Origin: Pictodentalium vernedei | Lineage: Eukaryota; Mollusca; Scaphopoda; Dentaliida; Dentaliidae | Assembly: GCA_031216915.1 (NCBI GenBank) | Contig: CM062296.1 | Location: 456,582,681-456,646,680 of the forward strand | Reading direction: 5' to 3' | DNA length: 64,000 nt | In this document: one piece after another, positions 42,286 through 53,654 of the stretch | Numbering within the stretch: the stretch's first letter is position 1 | Layout: the number at the start of each line of letters is the position of its first letter | Program-made: the position numbers and the translations under genes | The notes under the pieces: generated by a model | Database searches by the model: none | What the model saw: the letters and a program-made list of their open reading frames with translations, nothing else | Told to the model about the DNA's origin: nothing

Positions 42286-42850
42286 ATACCCCCCCTCCCC
42301 CCCCCCCGAAAAAAGTAGGGGACGTACTAGAATCGGTCAGTCCCCATGAACACAATTTTGTCCGGAGCTTTTTCGGTCGTTTATGAAACATTGTTTTTAG
42401 ACTTGGCACGTATGTTAACCACCATGAGAGCCCGTGCACCTTCGTTTTTGAGACTGATCGGACACGTTGGTGTGGAGTTATCGTCCTTTTTACTTAGAGA
42501 TTTTCGTCAATGGACACAACTTTGTCCGAGATTGTAATCTTCATTTTCCGTTCAATTTGTTTAAACTTGGCGCAGAGGTAAACTAACCAGCATGGTAATC
42601 TGTGCACCTGCGATTTGAAGATCGATCGGACTAATTTTGCCGGATTTATTGCCCCTTTTCGACATAAGAGTATTTTTGTAACCTTCATCTCTCTGAGCTT
42701 GTATTCCTTCATTTTGAAGTCACATGTACTCGGCACAAGCTGTGAAATCGAAAGAAAAATGATATTTGATAGCATTTTTGAATCGATGCTGACGTGCCCC
42801 CATAATGGTATATAAATATTAACAAGGTACACAACTCGCTTTTCGTAAAC
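42286..42850 (+). repeat. Hairpin-headed tandem element
   Basis: Hairpin 42286-42326 (ATACCCCCCCTC...GTAGGGGACGTA), then TCGGTCAGTCC. Units with ACACAATTTTGTCCG...AACTTGGC and ACCACCATGAGAGCCCGTGC follow at about 42350 and 42515. Related to 30502-30970. Confidence 0.65.
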
Positions 42851-43097
42851 GATAGCACTCATCTTCGTTATACCCCCTCAAATTTGATTCACATAACGTA
42901 TCCAGCAGTACCCGGTGTCAGTGGAAAGGAGAATGAATAGGCTTTACAGTGGTGTATTACACGGCCGTTGGGTGTTCTTGGGTTGTTCGGGATAACTGGG
43001 AGAAGTCGCCGAAAAGGCCGAAAAACATTTAGTCGGAGAAGATAGTGTACAGTTGAAAGTGGGTTACGATCGACAATTATCCGATTTATTATAAATA

Positions 43098-43545
43098 ATT
43101 CGAGGTCCCATTGTCTATGGAGGGCAGATTCAAACATTAACCGTATACCTTTATCAATTATTAATCTCGGATCCACATTTATTCATTTCTGGCGATCACA
43201 TTTGCCGTTTATACATTTTTAACCACTCTCTTGTCAACTCAACAAGCTAACGGCATCCATAGAAGCACAGATGCTCACAAAAACATCCCACTGGCTACTA
43301 TTTATGCCGAGAAAATCATACATGAAAACAAGCCAATTGGGAGAATGGGGAAACTTTGTGCGAGTCCTGCGTGTCGCCGTATCTATGGACGCCCAACAAC
43401 TTCGCGATTTTTCAAGTGACGGTTAAAAAGTGTACAAACGGTAAATGTGAACTCCAGAAATGAATAAATGTCAACCCAAGACTGAAAATTGATAAAGGTA
43501 TACGGTTAATATTTCAACGTGCCCTCCATAGACAATGGGACCCCA
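43098..43545. repeat. Inverted repeat, ~135-bp arms, 175-bp centre
   Basis: Left 43098-43235 (GTCCCATTGTCTATGGAGGG ... CATTTATTCATTTCTGG ... TTTTTAACC) pairs with right 43412-43545. The centre (43236-43411) has a 62-codon frame without recognised product. The right arm abuts the dispersed repeat at 43550. Confidence 0.85.
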
Positions 43546-43549
43546 AACG

Positions 43550-43860
43550 AGTGTTTTGGGTGCCTTTGTTATCACTGTGATATGAGAACAAATAGTTTTG
43601 GGTTCAGTCAGACCCACCCTGGGTCTCAAAGATTTCTTTTCTAGTTTAGCATATAATTGTCGCCCACCTTTACAATACTTTACCTACACATTTGTTACAG
43701 GCTACGGTCAGCATTTATGTACAGACCGTTACAATACTTTACATGTACCTTTGTTATCGGGTCATTACCTAGATGTTTGTCATTGCTGTGTCACATACTA
43801 TACATGTACATGTCTTAAACAAGTTGAGCTACACTGTCATTGACACTTTCATTTAAGTAG
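43550..43860 (+). repeat. Dispersed ~310-bp repeat, copy 2
   Basis: Matches 3460-3775 over its length with few differences (GGTTCAGTCAGAC, CATTTGTTACAGGCTACGGT, CATTACCTAGATGTTTGTCA). Confidence 0.8.
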
Positions 43861-43869
43861 GTCACCCTT

Positions 43870-44485
43870 GTTTACTTGTAATTAGAATCACCTAGAAGCT
43901 TAATGAGGTGGCTTTATTCAACGAATCAGAAATGAATAGAAAATAGAACATTGGAGAAATTTCTTATTCTGGAATGTTCTATCTGAAGACTATATAAATA
44001 ACCTCTGTCAACAGAAGTCAGACATTCTATTTATCTCACATGGCATTTTTTTCATACAGACAGCACTGAGAAGTCATTTGTTTTCATTCAGCACTAACTG
44101 AACATTGGAGATTATTACTACTATTATAGAAGCAGTAGTGAATTTGTTTGAGAACATGTGCTTCTTTGAGTTTCCAAAAGAGAATTTTGAAAAGAGAATT
44201 TACTTTTGAGAATGACCATGATCTCACTGGATTATATCAAAACTATCTACCTCTGGCGCCAATACTTATTGAATATCAATTCCATTTGAATTTTGCTGAG
44301 TGCTTTATTGGAATTTATTGGAGACTGCTGAATTTTTGAGTGAACATTTTATTACAACTTATTGGATAATGATTCCGCAGACACATTATTTGACGTTATA
44401 ATTCCATCTGGAAAGTTTCTTCGCCACTGGATTACTGGATTCTGTTAAATTTCATTTTTGACTAATTCAGTAATTGATAAGTATT
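43870..44485. other. No gene seen; TATA-like element
   Basis: CTATATAAATAACC at 43991-44004 is a good TATA-box match. A TCTGGCGCCAATAC near 44253 resembles a primer binding site. Neither LTR borders nor a partner LTR were found. Confidence 0.3.
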
Positions 44486-44489
44486 ACTG

Positions 44490-44553
44490 TTTTTTTAGCT
44501 CATCTGGCCTAAAATGCCACGAGAGCTTTTCTCATCACTTGGCGTTCGTCGTC

Positions 44554-44584
<31 letters not shown>

Positions 44585-45265
44585 TGTAACCGCTGAGCTG
44601 GTGTGAACCACCCAGGAATGGTCTATGGGAGGTCCTCTACAAACGATCCTCATTTTGTTCCCGTCGGATGAAAAACATGGCTGCCAGAGGCATTCTTTTT
44701 TTTCTGGTTGGTGGATTTTCAAAAATCTTCTCTGATGAAACTGCAAGGCTAAATGTTTTGAAACTTCACATAAATGATGACTGGGACCCCCTCTACCAAC
44801 AATCCTCATTTAGTGCTGATCGGGTTACAAACGTGGCTGCAATTGCGGCTTATAGTTACTATAGAAACCCTATGGAAAATCACATTTTCATCATTTTCTC
44901 TGGAACTACTGAGCCGAAGTGAACCAAACCTGGCAGATATAGTCTATGGGAGGTCCACTACAAACGATCCTCATTTTGTTCCCGTGGCGTTGAAAACATG
45001 GCCGCCAGAGGCATTCTTTGATTCTGATTGGTGGATTTTGAAAAATCCTCTCCTCTGAAACCACAGGGCCAAATGTTTTGAAACTTTGCATGGTTGATGA
45101 CTGGGACAGCCTCTACCAACGATCCTCATTTAATGTTGATCGGATAACAAACATGGCTGCAATTGCGGCTTATAATTACTATAGAAACCCGATGGGAAAT
45201 CACATTTTCATCTTCTTCTCTGGAACTACTGAGCCGATGTGAACCAAAACTTGACAGGGATGGTC
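44490..45265 (+). repeat. Hairpin-headed tandem element, ~315-bp units
   Basis: T-run 44490-44496, imperfect hairpin 44497-44527 (AGCTCATCTGGC with GCCACGAGAGCT), then GGCGTTCGTCGTCCGTAAAC. Units contain TCTATGGGAGGTCC, CAAACGATCCTCATTTTGTT, ACATGGCTGCCAGAGGCATT and TGATGACTGGGACC; CGATCCTCATTTTGTTCCCG recurs at 44644 and 44956. Confidence 0.8.
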
Positions 45266-45429
45266 TATGAGAGGATGGAAATACGTGGTCGTTAGAGGCT
45301 ATATTCTAATGCCTATTCCAATGCCTCTCCTGTCAGCTTGACGATCAGTACTGTCAGCAAAATACTTGTTTTTTGAGAATCTGGTAAGGGTTGGTTCCAG
45401 TTTTCTCCACTGAGATCTGGGAAAACCAC

Positions 45430-45675
45430 AAAAATATTGTGTATACAGTACAAGTCAAAATAAGTTGTAGCATAACCGCAATAAACTAAGTATACTGCTG
45501 CTCCTGCACTAATAAGATCAGAATCTGACATCATGTTCTGGAAAGCTATCAGTGAGTGCTTTCCAGAAAATGATGTCAGCTTCTGATCTTATCAGTGTAG
45601 GAAGAGAAAGATACATAGTTTATAATGGTATCCTACAACTTATTTTGACTTGTACTGTAAACAAGTTTGCAGCTA
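45430..45675. repeat. Foldback, ~115-bp arms
   Basis: TACAGTACAAGTCAAAATAA...ATAAGATCAGAATCTGACAT...GGAAAGC pairs with GCTTTCCAGAAAATGATGTC...TTATTTTGACTTGTACTGTA. The inner half is close to perfect. Confidence 0.85.
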
Positions 45676-45914
45676 TACATGTAATTATGTTAATATTACT
45701 CTCGTGTTTCTTATCAGAAATACTGATTGATGACAGGTGTTTTGTATACTATTATGTAGAGCTGACCAGTCAATTATGATATCATTTAAGATATGATAAA
45801 TAATTTGAATAAAATGTTGTGTTTCCTGTAATCCTTTACCTATCCAAAGCTGTTTAAAAGAAAGTACTGTCTGAAAAATTATAATTTTCAAAATATTTAA
45901 CCTTCTTTTATTGA

Positions 45915-47070
45915 TTTTTAGCTTAACTTGACAAAGTCAAGATAAGCTATTGCCATCACGCGTGCGGAAGTCTGTTAGTCTATGAGTCTGTTCACATTTT
46001 CCGTTAGCACAGGCTTCACCCCATAGTTCTTGTTCGATCGTCACGGAAATTCATATGCAGGTTTAAAGTTATCGTCGCCTGAGTGCTAGAATGTTCTATG
46101 TCCCATAGGGGACATAGAACATTCTAGCATTCATGCGACGTTATGTCTAGATGAGAACGTCCCCTTTTTGTCGCGATCGATCAACCCGATTCAACCGTGA
46201 TGGCTGCCCGAGCCCAAAACCCGAAAACCCTTAGCACAGTCTACAGGTCGTATTTATGAAGGGTTTCCATTGTAACCTGGTAGGATGCCTTTGTTTAATA
46301 TCTAGATGAGAACGTCTCCTTTTGATCATGATCTGTCAACCGTTATGGTTGCCCAAGCCCGAAACCCCAAAACTTTTAGTACAGTCTACAGGTCATATTT
46401 AATATAGAGGGATTCATTGTAACTTGGTAGGATGACTCCGTATGATGTCTAGATGAGAACCCCAAAACCTTTAGCACAGTCTACAGGTCGTATTTATTGA
46501 GGGATTTCAATGTAACTTGGTAGGTTGACACTATATAATATCTGGATGAGAATGTCCCATTTGATCGCGATGATTCAGCTGTGACGGCTGCCCGAGCCCA
46601 AAACCCGAAAACCTTTAGCACAGTCTACATGTCGTATTTATGAAGGGATTTCATTGTACCTTAGTAGGATGACTCCAGATGATGCCTATATGATAACGTC
46701 CCCTTTTGGTGGCGATCGTTCAACCATGACGGCTGCCCGAGCCCAAAACCCGAAAAACTTTAGCACAGACTACAGGTCGTATTTATGAAGGAATTTCATT
46801 GTAACTTGGTAGGATGACTCAGTATAATGTCTAGATGAGGACGTCCTCTTTTGGTTGCAATAGGTCAACCGTGATGGCTATTGGGGCCCGAAGCCCGAAA
46901 ACGTTTAGCACAGTCTACAGGTCGTATTTATGAAGGGATTTCATTGTAACTTGGTAGGATGACTCCAGATGATGCCTATATGATAACGTCCCCTTTTGGT
47001 CGCGATCATTCAACCATGCCGGCTGCCCGAGCCCAAAACCCGAAAAACTTTAACACAGACTACAAAAATA
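45915..47070 (+). repeat. Hairpin-headed tandem element, ~150-175-bp units
   Basis: T-run 45915-45919, hairpin 45920-45948 (AGCTTAACTTGAC with GTCAAGATAAGCT), then GGAAGTCTGTTAGTC. About six units follow with TCTAGATGAGAACGTCCCCT, GGCTGCCCGAGCCCAAAACC, TTAGCACAGTCTACAGGTCG and TTCATTGTAACTTGGTAGGA. Confidence 0.85.
46073..46140. repeat. Hairpin, 68 bp, inside the tandem element
   Basis: CGTCGCCTGAGTGCTAGAAT...GTCCC pairs with GGGGAC...ATTCTAGCATTCATGCGACG. It lies between head and first tandem unit. Confidence 0.85.
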
Positions 47071-47074
47071 CTAG

Positions 47075-47805
47075 ATTTTCTTTTCATTATACGTTTTTAG
47101 AACAAATTGATCATTTCCAGTGATAATTTGACTCTTATTCACCTTGAAGTGATGCTTTGAAAGCCGTCATTTTGATTGATACCGTGAAAGTGAAAATTTC
47201 TATATCTTCACAGTGGGGGATACGATTTCTGTCTTTCCGCAATTTCTTCGCAAATCTATCGTTTAGCGTATAAAAAATGGGCTTGTTACTCAAAATCCTG
47301 TGAAATTGTGAAACAACGCTGACGTAATCAGGTCTCATCCCCATTAGCTAATTAACTTCAACAATCTACGAAAAGGTAATAAGGTTTGACATTGATTTTG
47401 CAATAAACTCCATTTTTTGTAACTTCCTTTCCACAATCAACGACACTTTTCCAATTAAACCGAGTACGAGAAGACAGGTCAAGATGCTTTCTGATGGAAG
47501 TTTCATTTGTTTCAGACTTTTATTGATCCCTTTTGTTAATTCCATTTACGAAAGTGTCTGAGACAGAGTAATGATTGCATGAAGATAATAGGTATTTTGG
47601 TGAAAATGTCAATACCATCTTCGAACATTAACTGTACCAGGCAATGCCACAACGACTTGCTGTGAAATGGTAATAGTCTACGATTTTATTTCTTCCATTC
47701 CCTCTTTTGCAAAATGGCATAGTCAATTCACTTTTAAAGGGAATGTAGTGTTTATTACCTAGACACTGGAGACGGGCACAATCCACCCCACCACGCGTTT
47801 CCCAC
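47075..47805. other. No gene seen
   Basis: Frames at 47135-47344 (-) and 47628-47900 (-) are unrecognised. Confidence 0.35.
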
Positions 47806-47814
47806 AGAAATAGT

Positions 47815-47935
47815 TGGAACACTCTAAAATCGGTTGGGTTAAAAAGTAACACATATCTACTGGGCTGAGTGAATATGAACCGAATCGGGTTCATATTCAT
47901 TCAACCAAGTTGATTTTTAACCCCACTAATTTTAG
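47815..47935. repeat. Foldback, ~50-bp arms
   Basis: ACACTCTAAAATCGGTTGGG...TGAGTGAATATGAACC pairs with GGTTCATATTCATTCA...CCCCACTAATTTTAGAGAG, with some mismatches. Confidence 0.75.
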
Positions 47936-48026
47936 AGAGAGGAAATTGAGAGGAAGAGTGAGAGAAAAAAGGCCAACGGTCAGGCGCTTAGCCAGAAATT
48001 TGTACTAGGGAGAGCACGTCGCTGCA

Positions 48027-48064
48027 CATCAATCTTTTTTTTTTTTGGGGGGGGGGGGGGGGGG
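48027..48064. repeat. T-run followed by G-run
   Basis: About 15 T then about 20 G on the + strand. Confidence 0.85.
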
Positions 48065-48069
48065 TAATC

Positions 48070-49130
48070 ATTTGGATACCATTGGCGTATCACAAAGATC
48101 GTTGCCTTGAGTTGGGGAGATGCATCAAGTTAGGATCCCTCTCGCGTTCGTATATTTTTCAGTGTTAGTTTGAGGCTTGAAAGAACGCCCGTCACTTCCA
48201 ATTTCATTAATTAACTGCCCGTGTATATAGTAGAATTCGGAATTTCGGGAGAAGATCCTCAGTCAGACCCACCCCATCCCACCTCACCTCGATGACACCT
48301 CTGCCAACACTATCTTTTACCAATGGGGTTTTACATCAGAATACCACCACCACCACCATCACACCACCACCAGGGAATCAGGGATCCAACACGGCTCAAA
48401 TGCAGATATCCGAAACCTCTATTCCTGTCATTGCAAAAATTATCTTATTTGGAAATAGCAGGAACGGGGTTCCAAAGCAGTGAGAGCTGCACCTTTCATC
48501 TCTCGGTTGAGTGACCCCGGAAGTGACATCATAGTTTAATAACATGGTCACAAGGACCAGTTCTCTTTAACTTCTCTCATGTGGAGCTATCTTCGTTCTT
48601 CGTTCACTTCTTGCTCATCAATCTTTGTTGTGTGTTTGTCGGCTCTATTGGCCTATCTTGATCTTAATAGGTTGTTACAGCTTTGTTGGAGAATTCTTTG
48701 TCTCTTTGTAGTGCCTGGGTACATTGTAGAACCTTTCTTTCATTGTTCCAGACTTCTTAATTTCTCTCATTTGTCGTTGGTGGCTTTTGGGGTAAAACTC
48801 CACCTTTTTTTTTTTTTTTTGGATTTCGAAATTGTCGAGACGCGAGTACGATCGCACGGTTTTCACGGGAAGATCTGTTTGAAGGTGTGAAGCACAGTAG
48901 TGATCCATTTTGGCCCAGTACTTCATAATACGAAAGCATTACCCATACTTCGGAGACGAGACAAGTTAGATGGACATACGCGACTCATAATTATCTGTTT
49001 CCGAGTCTGTAAATCATTACTGTATAATGTTCATGTGCTGGGTGTGTCTGGAAATAAATTTAATAAAGAAGACAGGAGAGAGAGTTGTGTGTGTGTGTGC
49101 ATGATGGAAAGGGGGTCGAGTAGGGCGAAG
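48070..49130. other. No gene seen
   Basis: CCACCA-rich stretch at 48340-48372 and several short overlapping frames; none recognised. Confidence 0.35.
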
Positions 49131-49138
49131 GGGCTCGC

Positions 49139-49140
<2 letters not shown>

Positions 49141-49190
<50 letters not shown>
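49141..49190. repeat. (GT)25 microsatellite
   Basis: Fifty bases of perfect GT, potentially Z-DNA forming. Confidence 0.97.
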
Positions 49191-49192
<2 letters not shown>

Positions 49193-49199
49193 TGGAGGG

Positions 49200-49870
49200 A
49201 GGGGGCAAATTGAGGGTCAGTGTCTACGTTTAGGGGCAAATGTTCCCTACCCCTCCACTCCGTAGCGCCGCCATTGGTGGAATGTGGACGAATTTGAATT
49301 TATCTGAAAATGTACTCGAGTAGCTAAAATTTCCACAAATCGCCTCCCCAATTTTTCCGTGACTCATGCGTCCGGCTTGAAAATGCTAAAGAACTACGTT
49401 AGTGTGCTTCAAGGCTTTAAATCCCACCATTATCCAATTAAATTAATAATAAACTAGTGAAACAGAATTTACTGCCACCAGTAAATTCAAGTCTGTGTGA
49501 AAGGGGTTAAAGTATCAGGAATAAACTATAAAGAAAGAGAATTCATGGAGGCTTATTTTTCAGGAGTAAAATATTTTTGAACGAACCGAAAATGGGTTTT
49601 CGTTAGCAGTATTTACAGATATCCATACAGGAATGAGAACATTTTTATAAGAAACCAGAAATGGCATATATGTGAGCAGCATTCAAAGGGTTTGATACAC
49701 GAATCAGAAATGGACATTTTTGGCTCTGCCCACTAATTTGAGTGATGAAATACGTTCATAAACTTTAGAAATGCATTAAGGTGTAATAAAATGCATTTCC
49801 CAGTCTTTCTGAATAATGCCCCCATATTACGATCTTCAGAGGGTTAAAATATTCCCTTTAAATACTCCAT
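49200..49870. other. No gene seen
   Basis: Nothing recognised; several AGGGTTAAA phrases resemble MITE right ends without partners. Confidence 0.35.
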
Positions 49871-49871
49871 T

Positions 49872-50343
49872 TTAATCCTTTAAATGGGGGCGCAGTGGCT
49901 CAGTTGGCAGAGGTGCAGGCTGCAAGGCGTGAGGTCCTCACTCTGTCCTTGGGCAAGACACTTCACCCCATTGCTCACGTGGGTGCATGGTGGCGCTGTG
50001 TACTGCACATCGATGGTGCACCCGTCTTCAACCAATGCTAACCCTGCTTGTGTGGAGTTAGTATGTGGGGGATCTGACAGTTGCTCGTTGTTGCCCGGTG
50101 GTTCTTCCCGGGTACTCCGACTTCCTCCACCTGAAAAACTGTCGTAGTCATGATTAGCCTCTGTGCAGAAATATGTGACATTAAACACCAATAAATAGAT
50201 AATCCTTTAAAAAATGATCTCAATCCAATAAAGGGTCATAAGCTATATTTTTCAAGCATAAATTAAAAGGTAATTAAAACTGAATAGACGTTTCTGTGAA
50301 TAATGTTGACCAGTTTTCGCCATTATGTTGGCTAAAGGGTTAA
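49872..50343. mobile_element. TTAA MITE A13, split by SINE S2
   Basis: Left end TTAATCCTTTAAA at 49872. After the SINE, AATAAAGGGTCATAAGCTAT then TTGGCTAAAGGGTTAA at the right. The left palindrome arm is lost. Confidence 0.65.
49885..50200 (+). mobile_element. SINE S2, tail type alpha, inside a MITE
   Basis: Exact 11-bp duplications AATCCTTTAAA (49874-49884 and 50201-50211). A box CAGTGGCTCAGTTGGCAGAG; the B box is partly deleted (GAGGTCCTCACTC). Tail TGATTAGCCTCTGTGCAGAA then ACACCAATAAATAGAT. Confidence 0.88.
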
Positions 50344-50499
50344 GAATCCCTTACTTTGGAAGGCACACTGAAAGGGTGTCCCATTCCACATAGAATTAAA
50401 TGTTAAGAAAATAAAGCGGAAAACATTAAGTTTCTCAGCTGAGAGTACCTGCTTTTGCACTCCGGAGGGATGGAACGGCACAAATCAGAGACATTCTCT

Positions 50500-51610
50500 T
50501 AATGGCACCAAAGGTTTCTGCACTCTCGGTGAGACCGAGCTGAGCGCAGTGAAAGACTATAGAACTCCTCTAACAAATGAGTTTTGAACAGTCATAGCAC
50601 TAACACAGTTAACAGTACAGTCGACCATGTCAGCATTGGATTGTTACCGGCACCCTGACAGTTTTGTGATAGGTTTCAACAATTATTCAGTGCAGTTTTA
50701 TGTTAAGGGTTAACTTTATTCTGCCTGAAATAAAATATGTACAATCCACATTGATTTCTTGAAAGGGTTAAAAGCATTGAACTGAATAAGATAGGTTTCA
50801 ACAAATTTTATAATTATTCAGTGCAGTTTTATGGAAAGGGTTAACTTTATTCTGCCCGAAATAAAATATGTGCAATCCACATTGAAGTCTTGAGAGGGTT
50901 AAAAGTATTGAACTGAATAAGATAGGCTTCAACAAATTTTACAATTATTCAGTGCAGTTTTATGGAAAGGGTTAACTTTATTCTGCCTGAAATAAAATAT
51001 GTGCAATCCACATTGAAGTTTTGAGAGGGCAAAAAGCATTGAACTGAATAATTTATAATTTATTTTCTTGCAAGACAAAGGGTTTCTCTCGGTGAGACCG
51101 AGCCGAGCGCAGTGAAAGACTTTAGAACTCATCTAACAAAATGATTTTTAAACAGTCAAAGCACTAACACAGTTAACAGTACAGTCGGCCATGTCAGTAT
51201 TGATAGGTTTCAACAATTATTCAGCGCAGTTTTATGGGTGTGGTTAACTTTATTCTGCCTGAAATAAAATATTCCATGACTATTCCATGTCAGTATTGCA
51301 TTGTTAACGGCACCCTGACAGTTTTGTGATAGGTTTCAACAATTATTCAGCGCAGTTTTATGGAAAGGGTTAACTTTATTCTGCCTGAAATAAAATATGT
51401 GCAATCCACATTGAAGTCTTGAGAGGGTTAAATGCATTGAACTGAATAAGATAGGTTTCAACAATTATTCAGTGCAGTTTTATGGAAAGGGTTAACTTTA
51501 TTCTGCCTGAAATAAAATATATGCAATCCACATAGAAATCTGGAGAGGGTTAAAAGCAGTGAACTGAATAATTTACAATTTATTTCCTTGCCAGGCAAAG
51601 GGTTTCTCTC
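50500..51610 (+). repeat. Compound tandem array, 121-bp units
   Basis: Six copies of a unit with GATAGGTTTCAACAA, ATTATTCAGTGCAGTTTTAT, GGGTTAACTTTATTCTGCCT, GAAATAAAATATGTGCAATC and AAAAGCATTGAACTGAATAA. The GGTTAACTTTATT mark recurs at about 50706, 50828, 50950, 51238, 51366 and 51487. A second unit (TCGGTGAGACCGAG...GCGCAGTGAAAGAC, GTTAACAGTACAGTCG) occurs at 50526 and 51087, making a higher-order repeat. Confidence 0.85.
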
Positions 51611-51914
51611 AACTTAGCTTCAGGAACTAACATCCCATTATGATGACAAGATCAGATTTCATTTTGACAGTTAACTCCACTGTGATGTTTACATAGTCTC
51701 CAGTGTGAACATAACATTGTATTGCTTGGGGAGAATTTACTGTATCAGGAAACTGGAGGCTGTGAAAACCCTGTGGCCTACTGGGCCATACTCAATGGCT
51801 CTAGCGACCTGAAAAACATAGGTGGCCGAGAAGTTGTGAATGTCTCCAGAATGCCAAAAATCAGCGAGATAGGACAATTCGTTTTCGAGTTATCGTGAGG
51901 ACAAGGAAGTGCAT

Positions 51915-51970
51915 AGAAGAAGAAGAAGAAGGAGAAGAAAGAAGAAGAAGAAGAAGAAGAAGAAGAAGAG
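51915..51970. repeat. (GAA)n microsatellite
   Basis: Imperfect GAA/AGA run of about 55 bp. Its opposite-strand frame (51778-52002) is an artefact. Confidence 0.93.
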
Positions 51971-51974
51971 AAAA

Positions 51975-52430
51975 AAAAGAAAAAGAAACCGTACAAAAAC
52001 AATAGTCTGTGTGTTCACACAGACTAACTATGTGTCACGAATAAAAGGAAGATTGGAAGATTATAGTGCTTCACACTTGTGACCATCATAAGCAATAATT
52101 TCACAAATAGATTCAATATGTACGTTGTACGTGCGTGAACAAAAGAATATTGTTCGCATGAACAACATTGAGTTGTTGAAACGGAGACCAATAATTGCGC
52201 ATTTAAATTGGAAATGTACCTTTAAATTTAAGTTTTCGACGTGTTACTGCATGAAATTGTGCTGAGGAATGTGTTATACGCATCAATCCAGCATTGAGAG
52301 CGAAAGATGAAGCAATAAAATATTTTTGTTCTTTGAATGCAAATACTTGTGTAACCACTAGAGTGACAGTCCAGCAAACGAAGCTGGATAAGATACTGCT
52401 GATTTTGGGTCAGAGTGTGCTGTTTCAAGG
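51975..52430. other. No gene seen
   Basis: Short perfect palindrome AGTCTGTGTGTTCACACAGACT-like at 52003-52024; otherwise AT-rich. Confidence 0.4.
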
Positions 52431-52435
52431 GTTAA

Positions 52436-52668
52436 CCGTTTATCTAACAGGAAAAGCAGACGATACTTGGAGAAATATTTCTTGAATAACTAATTTTTTT
52501 CAGTTTTTTCTTTCAAAAACATAGGTTATGACCCCTCATTGGAACGAGCTCGTTCCCATGAGGGGTCATAACCTATTTTTGAGACAAAAAAAGAAAAAAT
52601 AATGAAAATTAATTGGCGATTTTTGAGAATAGCGTTGGCCGGTTTTGGCCGTTACGTTGGGTAAAGGG
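52436..52668. mobile_element. TTAA foldback MITE A14
   Basis: TTAA at 52432-52435 and 52669-52672. Left CCGTTTATCTAACAGG, right GTTACGTTGGGTAAAGGG. Palindrome AACATAGGTTATGACCCCTC...GAGGGGTCATAACCTA. Closely like A3. Confidence 0.9.
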
Positions 52669-52679
52669 TTAAATGAAGC

Positions 52680-52697
52680 TGGGGGGGGGGGGGGGGT
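52680..52697. repeat. Poly-G tract
   Basis: G-run of about 16 directly after MITE A14. Confidence 0.9.
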
Positions 52698-53009
52698 ATT
52701 TTTCTGCTGTAAAATAATTTCTTCATAGCCACCTTATTTCAATGTCAGCAGAAAATATTCTTTTCCCTCCATTTCATTTCATCCCGTATAGAAATGAGTG
52801 TGTAGGCCTACCCGAAGATGAGGGTCAAGAGTCTTCCTTTGGGAAACATTTTTTCATGCGAATTGGTGCACCATGAGTAATATCTTAAAGGCTTACGCAC
52901 TCAAATCGTGAAGGCATAACTTTAGCAAAAATGACCCAAGAAAGGTGAGGGTGAAAGTATATGAATCATGTTTGGGACTTCGGGCACGAATGTATGAGGT
53001 TAAGGTTAA

Positions 53010-53240
53010 CCGTTTACCAAACGTAACGGTTAAAATCTGCTAGAGCTATTTACAAAAATCACCATTCAATTTTCATTATTTTTTCATTTTTTTTTTTTTG
53101 TCTCAAAAACATAGCTTATGACATCTCATTGGAACGAGCTCGTTGAGGGGTCATAAGCTATGTTTTTGATGCAAATATGAAAAAAATAGTCATTAAAAAA
53201 TTTTGTTTGCAAATGTCTTCCTTTCGTGTTTGGTAAAGTG
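53010..53240. mobile_element. TTAA foldback MITE A15 (left arm)
   Basis: TTAA at 53006-53009 and 53241-53244. Ends CCGTTTACCAAACGTAACGG and GTGTTTGGTAAAGTG. Palindrome AACATAGCTTATGACATCTC...GAGGGGTCATAAGCTATGTT. Confidence 0.88.
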
Positions 53241-53654
53241 TTAACATTTTCCAGGAATAGTACGGGAGACAACCACCCCCCTCCCCCTTGTAAAATACCC
53301 TAGGGTACTGGGAATGGACACTTTAGGCTAAGGTTTTGGTTCCAAAACAAGTGCCAAGTGCGATTAAAGAAATTCATCATTTGTACCCGGACGGACCCTC
53401 TCCCGCTCCAATCCAAAACACCCATACTATCTGGAAATATAGGATAAACAACAAACAACACTATGATCACAGACGCCTGTGCAGGGGTGGGGATGGGGCA
53501 CAGGGTACCTGAAGTACCAAAGAACAGTAAGTACTTGGCAAAGTGTACAGTAAATGTTTAAGTTAAAAATTAGCACACAAAACAATCAGGAAAATGGTTT
53601 TACAGGTGTACATATTTGGAATTCTTTCTGACCCTGAAAGTAAATGCAGGTCGG

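Noticed and set aside
43870..44485. A solo LTR (TATA box and primer-site-like motif)
   Set aside because: No TG...CA borders with a 4-6-bp duplication and no second LTR in the window.
48579..49265. Open frames around the (GT)n and poly-T runs
   Set aside because: Simple-sequence translation; both strands open.
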